Shown here: piece after piece, positions 52,004-61,201 of the stretch | Position numbering within the stretch: the first letter of the stretch is position 1 | Layout: every line of letters begins with the position of its first letter | From: UBA1227 sp045629305 | GTDB taxonomy: Bacteria; Bacillota; Clostridia; Oscillospirales; Acutalibacteraceae | DNA length: 64,000 bases | NCBI GenBank assembly: GCA_045629305.1 | Contig: JAZQQZ010000025.1 | Location: 4,799 to 68,798, forward strand | Direction of reading: 5' to 3' | The notes under the pieces: model-generated | Database searches by the model: none | Told to the model about the DNA's origin: nothing | What the model saw: only the letters and a program-made list of their open reading frames with translations | Position numbers and translations under genes: made by a program

Positions 52004-53290
52004 CTATAAATTGATAAGTCCCTTATCAAGAAGTTTCTGCATCGACATCATAATGCCGAGCTTCGCATGTGGGAATGTAAGTCCACCCTGGAAATAAACA
52101 GCATACGGTGGACGGATAGGTCCATCTGCTGAAAGTTCAATTGACGAGCCCTGTACGAACGCGCCTGCGGCCATAATAACCTCATCACTATAACCCGGAA
52201 TCATCTCTGGCACCGGTGTGAAATAGCTATCCACAGGTGCTGCGGCCTGTATGCCTTCGCAGAAGGCGCACATAGCCTCTTTGGAGCCAAGTTCCACAGA
52301 CTGGATAATGTCGTGGCGTGACTCTGTACCATTTGGTACAACGTTAAATCCCAAAGTCTCATAAGCACGCGCTGCGAAGATAGCGCCTTTCAGCGCACCC
52401 GCTGCGACAGTCGGAGCAAGGAAAAGTCCCTGGTAGAGGCGTGTGTTAAGTTCAAGACTCGCACCAACGTCTCCGCCTATTCCAGGCGCTGTAAGGCGAT
52501 TCATGCAGCGATCGATTAGATCCTGTCGGCCGCAGATATAGCCACCAATTGGTGCAAGCCCACCACCTGGATTCTTAATGAGAGAACCAACTACCAAGTC
52601 TGCGCCGACATCAGATGGTTCAATCGTCTCAACGAATTCGCCATAGCAGTTATCGACCATGACGATAACGTCCGGTTTAATCTGCTTGATGAACATTGTG
52701 AGTTCGCCTATCTGCTTTACAGAAAATGTCGGTCTCATCGCATATCCCTTGGAGCGTTGAATCTCGACAAGTTTGGTCTTCTCATTTATTGCTCGTCTTA
52801 TGTTGTCATAATCAAATGAGCCATCAGGCAACAAATCAACCTGTGAATATGTCACACCATACTCCTTGAGTGAGCCGATACCATCGCGGATACCTATAAC
52901 CTCCTCGAGGGTATCATATGGCTTACCAACTGGAGATAACATCTCATCACCTGGTAAAAGATTTGCTGAAAGCGCGATGGCAAGAGCGTGTGTACCGCAG
53001 GTGATCTGGCCGCGAACAAGTGCCGCCTCTGTGTGAAAGATTGAGGCATATACTGCCTCAAGCGTATCACGACCGAGGTCGTCATGGCCATAGCCTGTTG
53101 TGCCGGCGAAGCAACCTGCGTTCACCTTGTTGTCTTGCATCGCTTTGATGACTTTAAGTTGATTATATTCTGCAACCTTGTCAATCTCGGAGAAGCGAGT
53201 TTCGAGTCCTCCGAGGATGCCCTCGGAGAACTCGTATACCTTTTCCCCTATTCCAAGTTTTGCATACATGTCGAGACTGGAATTATTCAT
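52004..53290 (-). CDS. PLP-dependent lyase of the methionine gamma-lyase/aluminium-resistance family
   Basis: A 428-residue fold-type I PLP enzyme of the family annotated as aluminium resistance protein or methionine gamma-lyase-like. It has GTTGYGHDDLGRDTLE near residue 64, ALVRGQITCGTHALAIAL (cofactor ring), VMVDNCYGEFVE with the PLP-binding aspartate, and the lysine in VGSLIKNPGGGLAPIGGY near 235. Its exact substrate is unknown; carbon-sulfur lyase activity is presumed from distant cystathionine-lyase relatives. It follows livF by 3 bases, so it shares the amino-acid importer transcript. Confidence 0.85.
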   Translation of the reverse strand: MNNSSLDMYAKLGIGEKVYEFSEGILGGLETRFSEIDKVAEYNQLKVIKAMQDNKVNAGCFAGTTGYGHDDLGRDTLEAVYASIFHTEAALVRGQITCGTHALAIALSANLLPGDEMLSPVGKPYDTLEEVIGIRDGIGSLKEYGVTYSQVDLLPDGSFDYDNIRRAINEKTKLVEIQRSKGYAMRPTFSVKQIGELTMFIKQIKPDVIVMVDNCYGEFVETIEPSDVGADLVVGSLIKNPGGGLAPIGGYICGRQDLIDRCMNRLTAPGIGGDVGASLELNTRLYQGLFLAPTVAAGALKGAIFAARAYETLGFNVVPNGTESRHDIIQSVELGSKEAMCAFCEGIQAAAPVDSYFTPVPEMIPGYSDEVIMAAGAFVQGSSIELSADGPIRPPYAVYFQGGLTFPHAKLGIMMSMQKLLDKGLINL

Positions 53291-53293
53291 AGA

Positions 53294-54010
53294 TTACTTA
53301 CTCTTTCCAAGATAAGCTTCTTTAACGCTTGGATTCTCAAGAAGATCGAGGCCGGCATGGTTCATTGTAATTTCACCTGTCTCAAGGACATATCCCCAGT
53401 CAGCTGTTTCAAGAGCCATAAATGCGTTCTGCTCAATAAGAAGAACAGTGATGCCTGCCTCATTGATTGTCTTGATAATCTTGAAGATGTCTGCAACTAC
53501 AAGTGGTGCGAGACCAAGTGATGGCTCGTCCATCATGATAAGCTCTGGCTTGCTCATAAGTGCACGTGCAACTGCGAGCATCTGCTGCTCACCGCCTGAA
53601 AGTGTACCCGCAAGCTGCCACTCACGCTCTTTAAGACGTGGGAAGAGCTCATAGACATATTCATAATCGGCTGTCAAATCATCCTTGCGGAGATATGCGC
53701 CCATTCTAAGATTCTCTTTAACTGTGAGGTTAGGGAATACTCTTCGTCCCTCTGGTACAAGTACAACACCTGAACTTACAATCTTATCTGGTGAAAGACC
53801 GATAAGTTCTTTGCCCTTATACTTGATAGAACCAGACTTTGGCTTTACAAGGCCTGCTATAGACTTTAGTGTTGTAGATTTACCTGCGCCATTGGAGCCG
53901 ATGAGGGTAACAATCTGTCCGTCGTATACGTCGAGTGAGATACCCTTTACAGCTTCAATTCCGCCATAGGATACGTAAAGATCTTTTATTTCAAGTACTT
54001 TATCACTCAT
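53294..54010 (-). CDS. livF: Branched-chain-type amino acid ABC transporter ATPase LivF
   Basis: A 238-residue ATPase: IGSNGAGKSTTLKSIAG (Walker A), TLSGGEQQMLAVARALMS (signature), IMMDEPSLGLAPLVV (Walker B) and LIEQNAFMAL. The signature TLSGGEQQML and DEPSLGLAP are LivF-specific. The start is the ATG at 54010 with a GGGGG site; it overlaps the end of livG by 8 bases. A TTG two codons upstream is an alternative. Confidence 0.95.
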   Translation of the reverse strand: MSDKVLEIKDLYVSYGGIEAVKGISLDVYDGQIVTLIGSNGAGKSTTLKSIAGLVKPKSGSIKYKGKELIGLSPDKIVSSGVVLVPEGRRVFPNLTVKENLRMGAYLRKDDLTADYEYVYELFPRLKEREWQLAGTLSGGEQQMLAVARALMSKPELIMMDEPSLGLAPLVVADIFKIIKTINEAGITVLLIEQNAFMALETADWGYVLETGEITMNHAGLDLLENPSVKEAYLGKSK

Positions 54011-54848
54011 CGTCAACTACCCCCAAATATGCCTCAATAACAGCAGGGTTCTTCTGAACTTCCTGTGGAGTACCATCAGCGATCATCTTACCGAAATCGA
54101 TAACATAGATATGATCAGAGATATCCATTACGAGATTCATATGGTGCTCGATGAGGAAAATAGTCAAATTGTACTTGTCTCTTATCTCCTTGATGAAACT
54201 TGCAAGTTCCTCAGTCTCCTGAGGGTTCATACCTGCTGCTGGCTCATCAAGAAGGAGGAGCTTTGGTTCTGATGCGAGAGCACGGGCAATCTCAAGGCGA
54301 CGCTGAAGTCCATAAGGAAGACTTGTTGCGATATCATCCTTATACTTATCGAGTCCCTGCTCTTTAAGAAGAGCCATTGTCTCCTCTCTCATGCGCTTTT
54401 CCTCCTTGGCATTGCCACGGAAAGTCGCAGAGAAAACGTTCTGATTTGCACGCATGTGCTTTGCTGTAAGAACGTTATCGAATACCGTCATACTCTTCCA
54501 GAGTCTGATATTCTGGAAAGTACGAGAGATTCCTTTTTCAGTGATTTTATCAGGTGTCATAGATACTACAGCGCCGAGATACTTATCGCCATTCTCGCCC
54601 TTATAGTTCTTCTTCATTTTGCCTGTTGGATGATTACGAACTATTGGCTCGTCCATAAATTCAACCAAACCATTTGTTGGCTCATATACACCTGTGATAC
54701 AGTTGAATGCTGTTGTCTTGCCGGCGCCGTTAGGGCCGATAAGAGCAACTATCTTTCCCTCTGGGATGTCGAGGGACAAGTTGTTAACGGCTACAACGCC
54801 GCCGAACTGCATAGTGATATTTTCTACATGGAGGACATTATTACTCAT
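54003..54848 (-). CDS. livG: Branched-chain-type amino acid ABC transporter ATPase LivG
   Basis: A 281-residue ATPase with IGPNGAGKTTAFNCITGVY (Walker A), SLPYGLQRRLEIARALA (the LivG-type signature), LLLDEPAAGMNPQETEELA (Walker B) and LIEHHMNLVMDI. An insert of about 25 residues (KKNYKGENGDKYLG) lies between the Walker A domain and the Q loop, longer than in E. coli LivG. Start is set by AAGGAGGG and overlaps livM by 8 bases. Confidence 0.95.
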   Translation of the reverse strand: MSNNVLHVENITMQFGGVVAVNNLSLDIPEGKIVALIGPNGAGKTTAFNCITGVYEPTNGLVEFMDEPIVRNHPTGKMKKNYKGENGDKYLGAVVSMTPDKITEKGISRTFQNIRLWKSMTVFDNVLTAKHMRANQNVFSATFRGNAKEEKRMREETMALLKEQGLDKYKDDIATSLPYGLQRRLEIARALASEPKLLLLDEPAAGMNPQETEELASFIKEIRDKYNLTIFLIEHHMNLVMDISDHIYVIDFGKMIADGTPQEVQKNPAVIEAYLGVVDDE

Positions 54849-56013
54849 TTGCTTCGCCCTCCTTTATCTCTTTCTTTTTCTTTCGCCTGAAGAGATCCGA
54901 GATTTCTCTCTCACCCATAATTCCCTGACGGAAGAAAAGTACGATAATCATAATGATTACTGAGAATACAACCATACGGAATCCGTTCTTGAGAAGTGGA
55001 ACCTGTGTGCCGCCGATATACATTGGGTTATCGAGGAAACGGAGCCACCACTCTGAACAAGCGATGTAAAGGAATGATGCAAGGCAACTTCCTGATACAG
55101 AACCAATACCACCGATTACGACGATGAGAAGAATCTCATATGTCATAGCTGATGTGAATGTCTTGGCCTGAACTGTTGATGCGAACATTGCGAAAAGCGC
55201 ACCACCTACACCAGCGAAGAATGAACTGATGCAGAATGAGAGCATCTTATGCTTTGCAAGGTTGATACCCATTGCCTCTGCTGCAACCTCATCATCACGG
55301 ATTGCTTTGAAAGCACGACCATAAGATGAGTTGATAAGAAGCACGATGATAGCAATACAAGTGCCTGCAAGAACAAGTGGAACGAATGACGAGAGTCGGA
55401 AGACTACTCGTCCGATATCGTCAGTTATATTGAAATCGGAGAATGTCGGATAACCACGGAGTGCGTTTGCACCGTTTGTAACCCTGCCAAGCTTGTCCCA
55501 CTGGAAAATCGCACGTAGGATTTCAGCAAATCCAAGTGTAGCAATAGCAAGGTAGTCGCTCTTAAGTCTGAGTACCGGGAGACCGATAAGGAAAGCACAG
55601 ATAGCTGCGACAATACCTGCTGCGATACAAGCAAGTACAACAGCGACGATGAGACCGAATGTCTCACCGAGTGCACCCTCGAAAATGTCCACCAAGCTGA
55701 AGTGAACTGAAGAGCCCTGGAAGAGATAATAGATATCATCTCTTACGTCATTTGGAATTGTAAGAATAGCATAAGTATATGCACCGAGGAGCATGAAACC
55801 TGCCTGTCCAAGTGAGAAAAGTCCTGTGAAACCGTTGAGGAGGTTCATTGATACAGCGACGAGTGAATATACTGCGCCTTTACGAATTACTGTGAAGAGC
55901 AGTGAGTTCGCATTGATTGTGTTCTCAAGAACAAGTGTCAATACGAGCACTGCAAGAATGATGATTAAGGTAATGAGAGTACCTTTATCGATGCGTTTCT
56001 TTTCATTAAGCAT
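54841..56013 (-). CDS. livM: Branched-chain-type amino acid ABC transporter permease LivM
   Basis: A 390-residue permease with about ten helices. LivM markers: VSMNLLNGFTGLFSLGQAGFMLLGAY (written in part here: NGFTGLFSLGQAGFML) near residue 60, LRLKSDYLAIATLGFAEI near 150, and the coupling loop AFKAIRDDEVAAEAMGIN near 240. A basic/acidic tail (RRKKKKEIKEGEANE) ends it. Starts 12 bases after livH. Confidence 0.95.
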   Translation of the reverse strand: MLNEKKRIDKGTLITLIIILAVLVLTLVLENTINANSLLFTVIRKGAVYSLVAVSMNLLNGFTGLFSLGQAGFMLLGAYTYAILTIPNDVRDDIYYLFQGSSVHFSLVDIFEGALGETFGLIVAVVLACIAAGIVAAICAFLIGLPVLRLKSDYLAIATLGFAEILRAIFQWDKLGRVTNGANALRGYPTFSDFNITDDIGRVVFRLSSFVPLVLAGTCIAIIVLLINSSYGRAFKAIRDDEVAAEAMGINLAKHKMLSFCISSFFAGVGGALFAMFASTVQAKTFTSAMTYEILLIVVIGGIGSVSGSCLASFLYIACSEWWLRFLDNPMYIGGTQVPLLKNGFRMVVFSVIIMIIVLFFRQGIMGEREISDLFRRKKKKEIKEGEANE

Positions 56014-56025
56014 ACGGCACCCTCC

Positions 56026-56901
56026 TTATACCTTATCAGTTGTCTTCTCGCCGAAGATACCAGTAGGCTTAACAACGAGGATGACAATAAGAAGTGCAAA
56101 TGTGAATGCATCTGAGAAGATAGCATAATCAGTACCCTTGATAAGTGTCTCGCAGATACCAATGATAAATGCACCAATTACAGCACCTGGAATAGATCCG
56201 ATGCCGCCGAATACCGCTGCAACGAATGCTTTAAGTCCTGGCATAGCTCCTGACATTGGAACAACTGTAGGATAGTTTGTAAAGTAAAGAAGGCTACCTA
56301 CTGCAGCAAGGAATGAGCCAATTATGAATGTTGCAGATATAACTGAGTTAATCTTTACACCCATAAGCTGGCTTGTCTCGAAGTCCTTAGATACCGCTCT
56401 CATAGCAATACCAACCTTAGTGTGGTTGATAAGGAGTGAGAGGATTACTACAAGTACGATAACCAAAATCGGAGTTACAACTGTTACGACACGGGTTGGT
56501 GCTCCGAGGATATGAATTGTATTAGAAATCCATGGGATTGATGTATATGTCTTAGGCTGACCGCCTGTTACATAGAGTGCAAGGTTCTGAAGAAAATAGC
56601 TTACACCGATTGCTGAAATCATAACTGACATTCTTGGTGCTGAACGAAGTGGACGATAAGCCGCACGCTCAATAATAAAGCCAAGAAGAACTGTGAGGAC
56701 AATTACGAGAGGAACAGCAATGTAAATAGGCATAACAGTCGACAAATATATCATGAGAAGTCCGGCAACCATGAAAACGTCGCCATGGGCGAAGTTGATA
56801 AGACGAAGTATGCCATAGACCATCGTATAACCGATGGCGATGAGGGCATACTGTCCGCCGAGAGATATACCGGATAATATTTGTGAAACTATAAATTCCA
56901 T
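56026..56901 (-). CDS. livH: Branched-chain-type amino acid ABC transporter permease LivH
   Basis: A 291-residue permease with about eight helices. LivH markers: GGQYALIAIGYTMVYGILRL near residue 18, INFAHGDVFMVAG near 38, MRAVSKDFETSQLMGV (coupling loop, about 190) and VAAVFGGIGSIPGAVIGAF near 243. First permease after the substrate-binding protein gene; a stable hairpin separates the two. Confidence 0.95.
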   Translation of the reverse strand: MEFIVSQILSGISLGGQYALIAIGYTMVYGILRLINFAHGDVFMVAGLLMIYLSTVMPIYIAVPLVIVLTVLLGFIIERAAYRPLRSAPRMSVMISAIGVSYFLQNLALYVTGGQPKTYTSIPWISNTIHILGAPTRVVTVVTPILVIVLVVILSLLINHTKVGIAMRAVSKDFETSQLMGVKINSVISATFIIGSFLAAVGSLLYFTNYPTVVPMSGAMPGLKAFVAAVFGGIGSIPGAVIGAFIIGICETLIKGTDYAIFSDAFTFALLIVILVVKPTGIFGEKTTDKV

Positions 56902-56925
56902 AAATTACCCCTACTTATTGAAGCA

Positions 56926-56954
56926 TCAAGGGGAGCCGAGTGGGCTCCCCTTGA
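56926..56954 (-). other. Stable hairpin between livK and livH, likely mRNA processing/stability element
   Basis: A 12-bp GC-rich stem (TCAAGGGGAGCC / GGCTCCCCTTGA) with a 5-base loop lies between the binding-protein gene and the permeases. On the transcribed strand it is followed by TGCTTCAATAAG, not a T run, so it is not a good terminator. Such hairpins raise binding-protein mRNA over permease mRNA in other importers. Confidence 0.75.
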
Positions 56955-56977
56955 AAAAACATATTACGAACTAGAGA

Positions 56978-58147
56978 TTATTTTGCTGTCTGCTGTGTCT
57001 CGAATAACCATGCAGCATTTGCGTTGTCAGCAACCTTGATGAATGCTGTGTCACGCTTAGCATCGCCTACATCGTCGAATGCGATAGCACCAGAAACGCC
57101 TGTGTACTCAACTGTTGCAAGAGCAGCCTTGATTGCTGCTGGATCAGCAGAGTTTGCCTTCTTAATTGCCTCAAGAGCTACATAGTAAGCATCATAACCC
57201 ATTGCTGTTACAGCAGAGATTGTGTCGTTACCACCGTTAGCTGCTTTAGCGTCAGCGTTTTCATTGATGTACTTCTTGATACCAGCATCGAAGTCAGCGT
57301 TACCACCCTCAGAATAGAAAGTAGAAACATAGAGCTTGATGTCTGTGTCCTTCGCTGCATCGAGAACCATGTTGTCATCGAGTGTATCAGAGCCAAGGAT
57401 TGGGAAGTTAGCTTCAAGCTTTGCAGCCTGAGCTACGATCTGTGTAGCATAAGCAATTGATACTGGGCAGAAGAGAACGTCACAACCATTGCTCTTAGCC
57501 TTGTTGATATATGAGCTGAAGTCTGAGTTGTTAGTTGGGAATGAATCAGAAAGTACTTTACCACCGTTAGCTTCGAAAGCCTTAGTGAAGTAGCTGATGA
57601 GACCCTGGTCATACTCATTACCAAGCTCGCCAAGGCAATAAGCCTTCTTAGCCTTGAACTTGTCGTTTGCGAAGTTAGCAAGTACTGTGCCCTGGAATGG
57701 ATCAAGGAAGCAGATACGGAAGTAATGATCGTTACCAGCTGTTACGTTAGGGTTAGTACATGTAACACCAAGAGCAGCAACGCCTGCATTCTTGAATGTC
57801 TCAGAAGCTGCGATTGAAACGCCTGAGCCATATGAGCCAAGAACGATAGCAACGTCTTTACCAACGAGTTCCTGAGCTGCGGCTGGAGCCTTAGACTGAT
57901 CAGAACCGTTATCAGCGTATACGAGTTCTACTTTGTATTCCTCGCCACCGATTGTAACTGTAGGAGTCTCTGAGTTTGCATACTGCATACCGAGAGTTTC
58001 CTTCTTTCCGCCTGCGCCTGAGTCGCCTGATGCTGGCTCAAATACGCCAATGCGGATAACCTTCTCTGCGTCACCTGTTGATGCTGAACAACTTGCGAAG
58101 CAGAATACCATTGCGAGAACAAGTACGAGTGCGATTACTCTTTTCAT
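56978..58147 (-). CDS. livK: Branched-chain-type amino acid ABC transporter substrate-binding lipoprotein
   Basis: A 389-residue lipoprotein: signal peptide VIALVLVLAMVFCFASCSAS with lipobox FASC and Cys near residue 20. The mature protein is a Leu/Ile/Val-binding-type periplasmic protein fold: IRIGVFEPASGDSGAGG near 32, LVYADNGSDQSKAPAAAQEL and VALGVTCTNPNVTAGNDHYF. The ligand cannot be told from sequence; the family also binds urea, amides and aromatic compounds. A 65-base, very A/T-rich gap before it could hold an internal promoter. Confidence 0.92.
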   Translation of the reverse strand: MKRVIALVLVLAMVFCFASCSASTGDAEKVIRIGVFEPASGDSGAGGKKETLGMQYANSETPTVTIGGEEYKVELVYADNGSDQSKAPAAAQELVGKDVAIVLGSYGSGVSIAASETFKNAGVAALGVTCTNPNVTAGNDHYFRICFLDPFQGTVLANFANDKFKAKKAYCLGELGNEYDQGLISYFTKAFEANGGKVLSDSFPTNNSDFSSYINKAKSNGCDVLFCPVSIAYATQIVAQAAKLEANFPILGSDTLDDNMVLDAAKDTDIKLYVSTFYSEGGNADFDAGIKKYINENADAKAANGGNDTISAVTAMGYDAYYVALEAIKKANSADPAAIKAALATVEYTGVSGAIAFDDVGDAKRDTAFIKVADNANAAWLFETQQTAK

Positions 58148-58212
58148 AATAATTCTCCTTTTTATTTATATTATTTTAAATAATATGCAAAAATTATAAT
58201 AAATTATTAAGT

Positions 58213-58689
58213 TTAAGTCAAACCTTTCTCAAGTTTTTCTTTATAAAGAATGAGAAATTCCTTAATCTTATTCATCTCGACAATATACTTGTCTATGTCG
58301 CGGATAAGCCATGGATCTGGTACGGCGGAATACGTACCTGTTGCCGCCTCAGAAAGGGTCATAAACTTGCTCTGCCACCATATTGGCACGAGCAATTTAT
58401 GGCCTTTCGTCATGCCGATAATTATATCGGCATCGCGGAAAAGTTTTAGGTCGTATCGACGCCAGATAAATCCAGGCTTATGCGCATTTACATAATCCTT
58501 ATCGAAGCCCTCTCTTATAAGTGCTTCCGCGGTGTTCGGGTCAATCTTATTCACCGGACTCATAACGGCTGAAGACTTGACCTCAACCTTGCCGGCAAGC
58601 ACTTCGGACTCCTCCACCATGCGTCTAAACATATACTCACAATATGGGCTTCTGCACATATTTTGAGAACATACAAAAAGTACTTTCAT
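58213..58689 (-). CDS. Low-molecular-weight phosphotyrosine phosphatase-like protein
   Basis: The 158-residue protein starts with the P-loop VLFVCSQNMCRSPYCEYMF (C-x5-R with Cys7 and Arg13), the mark of low-molecular-weight phosphatases, and has a candidate general acid in AVPDPWLIRDID near residue 127. An arsenate reductase role is less likely because the typical extra cysteines are missing. It is placed inside a catabolic operon, 14 bases after the FGGY kinase, so it may act on a sugar phosphate or other metabolite rather than protein. Confidence 0.8.
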   Translation of the reverse strand: MKVLFVCSQNMCRSPYCEYMFRRMVEESEVLAGKVEVKSSAVMSPVNKIDPNTAEALIREGFDKDYVNAHKPGFIWRRYDLKLFRDADIIIGMTKGHKLLVPIWWQSKFMTLSEAATGTYSAVPDPWLIRDIDKYIVEMNKIKEFLILYKEKLEKGLT

Positions 58690-58703
58690 GTTAAATTTAT
58701 CCT

Positions 58704-60323
58704 TTAACCATTGAGCGCGTTATACGCCTTTTTATTGTTCTTGTAGAACTCTTTGAATACTTCGTAATTCTTGTCGTAAACAGCCTTATTTTCTGGGTTC
58801 GGTGTGAAAGTCTTAGCTGCAGGAATGAAATCCTTTACCTTGGAGAGACTCTCGATTTCTCCTATACCTACGCCAATTATAGCGGCTGCGCCAACAGCAC
58901 CAACGTTCTGTGGGCTGTCAACTGTCTCAACCGTCTTGCCAAGTACGTCAGCAAGAATTTGACATGTTACGTCAGAGAGTGCACCGCCACCTACGAAGCG
59001 GATTGTATCAGATACCTGTACCTTCTTAGCCTGCTGCTCATACATCCAACGATTCTGGAAGCAGACGCCTTCGATAACTGAACGGATGAGGTCTCTCTTT
59101 CCTGTCTCAAGCTTGATATTGAAGAATGCACCTGCTGCATTTGGATCCTCAAATGGGCAACGGTTGCCGTGAAGCCAAGGTAAGAAAATTACACCGTCAG
59201 AACCTGCAGGTGTCTCACTCATTACCTTAGAGAGATAGTCATAAAGTGATGTGTATTCAATCTCATAATTCTCAGGTGTCTCTGTTACATCTTTCTTCTC
59301 AAGATAGATGCCGATCTCATCAAGAGCCAAGTGATTTTTCACCCACTCAAGGCATTTTCCTGATGTCTCATGCTCTGCGAAATAGTTATATCTACCAGGG
59401 TCTGCACCAACGATTGCTGCAATCATAGCGCCTGTATCAACCGTCTGTTTCTCAACAACAGTTGATACCCAGCCAGATGTACCAGAATAGATATGTGTGT
59501 CGCCTGGGAGAACTGCTCCGGCGCCGACGCCGATAAGAGAGGCGTCTCCACCACCGCCGAAGACAGGGATGCCAGGCACAAGGCCGAGCTCCTCTGCTGC
59601 TTTCTCCGTAAGGCCACCTACAACATCAGTAGATTTTACAATCTCTGCAAGGTGGTCAGGATTTACATCGACAAGTTTACATACAGGCTTACACCAGCCC
59701 TCGTGGCCCTTACGGGTATCGTAGAGGAGCTGACCGAAAGCTGAGTCTTGAGTCATTACGATTCTGCCTGTCATACGGGCAATAAGTGACTCTTTTACAT
59801 CGACAATTTTATAGATTTTCTTAAAGATTTCTGGCTCATGTGCCTCAATCCATTTATATTTCCAAATTGGGTCCTTAACGGAGCAAGAAACTGCTCCAGT
59901 ATAATAGAGATATGGGAGAAGTTTAAATACATTTGCACCAGCGATCTGAATACCGTTGGCAATACCCTTCTTAATCTCCTCTTTAGCGCGCTGATCCATA
60001 TAGGACATAGGTCTGCGAAGGACATTACAGTCCTTATCAAGTGCTACAAGTCCCTGCATCTGTGAACAGAAAGAGATACCTGCAATATCTGAAGGCTTTA
60101 CTCCGAGTGCTTTCACATCATCGCTCTCGAAAATCTCCTTCGTGGTAGCAGCCATTGCATTCCACCACTCATCAAAATCCTGCTCTGCACCGCCGTTTTC
60201 AACCATATAAAGGCCATATCCCATTGATGATGCACCTTTAAGCTTAATTGTCTTATCAATCTCGAAAAGACAAGTCTTAACGCCAGTTGTTCCGATGTCA
60301 TAAGCTATAACGAACTTTCCCAT
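58704..60323 (-). CDS. FGGY-family carbohydrate kinase (xylulokinase-like)
   Basis: A 539-residue kinase. N-terminal ATPase fold FVIAYDIGTTGVKTCLFEI; QMQGLVALDKDCNVLRRPMS (Q-M-Q substrate motif) near residue 90; middle SGTSGWVSTVVEKQ near 285; and the C-terminal FGGY-type VGGGALSDVTCQILADVLG near 448, with QNVGAVGAAAIIGVG. The closest features are xylulokinases, but the family also phosphorylates erythritol, ribulose, autoinducer-2 and others. It lies 20 bases after the tetR stop and is controlled with it. The class II aldolase at 62713 may act on its product. Confidence 0.87.
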   Translation of the reverse strand: MGKFVIAYDIGTTGVKTCLFEIDKTIKLKGASSMGYGLYMVENGGAEQDFDEWWNAMAATTKEIFESDDVKALGVKPSDIAGISFCSQMQGLVALDKDCNVLRRPMSYMDQRAKEEIKKGIANGIQIAGANVFKLLPYLYYTGAVSCSVKDPIWKYKWIEAHEPEIFKKIYKIVDVKESLIARMTGRIVMTQDSAFGQLLYDTRKGHEGWCKPVCKLVDVNPDHLAEIVKSTDVVGGLTEKAAEELGLVPGIPVFGGGGDASLIGVGAGAVLPGDTHIYSGTSGWVSTVVEKQTVDTGAMIAAIVGADPGRYNYFAEHETSGKCLEWVKNHLALDEIGIYLEKKDVTETPENYEIEYTSLYDYLSKVMSETPAGSDGVIFLPWLHGNRCPFEDPNAAGAFFNIKLETGKRDLIRSVIEGVCFQNRWMYEQQAKKVQVSDTIRFVGGGALSDVTCQILADVLGKTVETVDSPQNVGAVGAAAIIGVGIGEIESLSKVKDFIPAAKTFTPNPENKAVYDKNYEVFKEFYKNNKKAYNALNG

Positions 60324-60343
60324 ATATATACCCCTTTTCTGGA

Positions 60344-61027
60344 TTATTTACCGAATTTTTTAACGTCTCCATGTTCGAATGTAAAGGCCGATTCAATAAA
60401 CTTTAGAAGTTCCTTTACCATTCTCTCATTATCATCAAATATATCGTCTCCACAATATATTTTAAGTCGCTCTCTGTAATAGTCACATGTGTACGAAAAC
60501 TGAAGTGACATAAGAAGTGAATCGAAGAAAAATGCGAACATTTGAGGATCGCAATCCGACCTTATATCGCCACTTTTTCGCGCGGCTTCTATAAACTCAC
60601 TATATGTGCGTGCGGAGATGTCCTCAACGCGCTTAGCAAGCACTGCAGCGCCCTCATTTTCCGAGAGACGCGTAATTTCATTATATAATTTTACATACTT
60701 AGAGTCTGCACCAGATGTAGCCTGAATTGCGCGTATAAGTTTCTCTGCACGCACAAGGATTTTATCATCTGTGTTAACGACTCCATCGATAATTTCCTCG
60801 AGGGTCCTCATTGCCTCGTCAACACAGGTCAAGAAATAATCTTCCTTCGTGTCAAAATACTTATAGAGCAGGCCTACCGAGACTCCTGCCTTTTTAGCAA
60901 TCACATTGATATTTGCCTTCTCAAGACCCAGTGACGAGAACTCGTTTATGCCAGCGGTGAGCACCGCTTTCTTATACTTATCGTCAGCTCTCTCGAAGGC
61001 CTCTTTATGGTGCAATTTATCTGCCAT
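60344..61027 (-). CDS. TetR-family transcriptional repressor
   Basis: A 227-residue regulator. The N-terminal helix-turn-helix reads INVIAKKAGVSVGLLYKYF near residues 38-56, typical of TetR, and the rest is an alpha-helical ligand domain with the long FAFFFDSLLMSLQFSYTCDY helix. The ATG at 61027 has GAGAGGT 6 bases upstream. Palindromes GTGAGC-N4-GCTCAC lie just downstream of its own -10 box and downstream of the -10 box of the divergent gene, so it probably represses both. It is the first gene of an operon with the FGGY kinase and importer. Confidence 0.9.
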   Translation of the reverse strand: MADKLHHKEAFERADDKYKKAVLTAGINEFSSLGLEKANINVIAKKAGVSVGLLYKYFDTKEDYFLTCVDEAMRTLEEIIDGVVNTDDKILVRAEKLIRAIQATSGADSKYVKLYNEITRLSENEGAAVLAKRVEDISARTYSEFIEAARKSGDIRSDCDPQMFAFFFDSLLMSLQFSYTCDYYRERLKIYCGDDIFDDNERMVKELLKFIESAFTFEHGDVKKFGK

Positions 61028-61047
61028 AATAGTACCTCTCATTGGTT

Positions 61048-61063
61048 GTGAGCATTTGCTCAC
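61048..61063. promoter_or_regulatory. TetR operator, copy 1
   Basis: GTGAGC-ATTT-GCTCAC, a perfect 16-bp palindrome between the tetR -10 box (61073-61078) and its start codon. Same arms as the copy at 61158. Confidence 0.88.
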
Positions 61064-61072
61064 TATGACTAA

Positions 61073-61101
61073 ATTGTATCAATAAAAATTGTAAAATTCA
61101 A
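61073..61101 (-). promoter_or_regulatory. Promoter of the tetR operon
   Basis: Minus strand: TTGAAT (61096-61101), 17 bases, TACAAT (61073-61078). The operator lies directly downstream, at the expected transcription start, consistent with autorepression. Confidence 0.75.
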
Positions 61102-61137
61102 TAAGGATTTACTCTTCTATTTTCAATATAATAGTGG

Positions 61138-61143
61138 TATAAT
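61138..61143 (+). promoter_or_regulatory. -10 box of the aminotransferase-aldolase operon
   Basis: TATAAT, 14 bases upstream of operator copy 2 and 58 bases before the start codon. The -35 region is weak (TTCTAT at 17-base spacing). Confidence 0.6.
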
Positions 61144-61157
61144 TAAAGAGTAAATTT

Positions 61158-61173
61158 GTGAGCGACCGCTCAC
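61158..61173. promoter_or_regulatory. TetR operator, copy 2
   Basis: GTGAGC-GACC-GCTCAC, the second 16-bp palindrome, identical arms and spacer length to copy 1, in the 5' leader of the aminotransferase gene. Confidence 0.88.
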
Positions 61174-61201
61174 GGGACGCTATTTTTATGGAGGTAAAAC
61201 T

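Noticed and set aside
56926..56954. Hairpin after livK as a terminator
   Set aside because: No T run follows on the transcribed strand, and the permease genes have no obvious promoter behind it.
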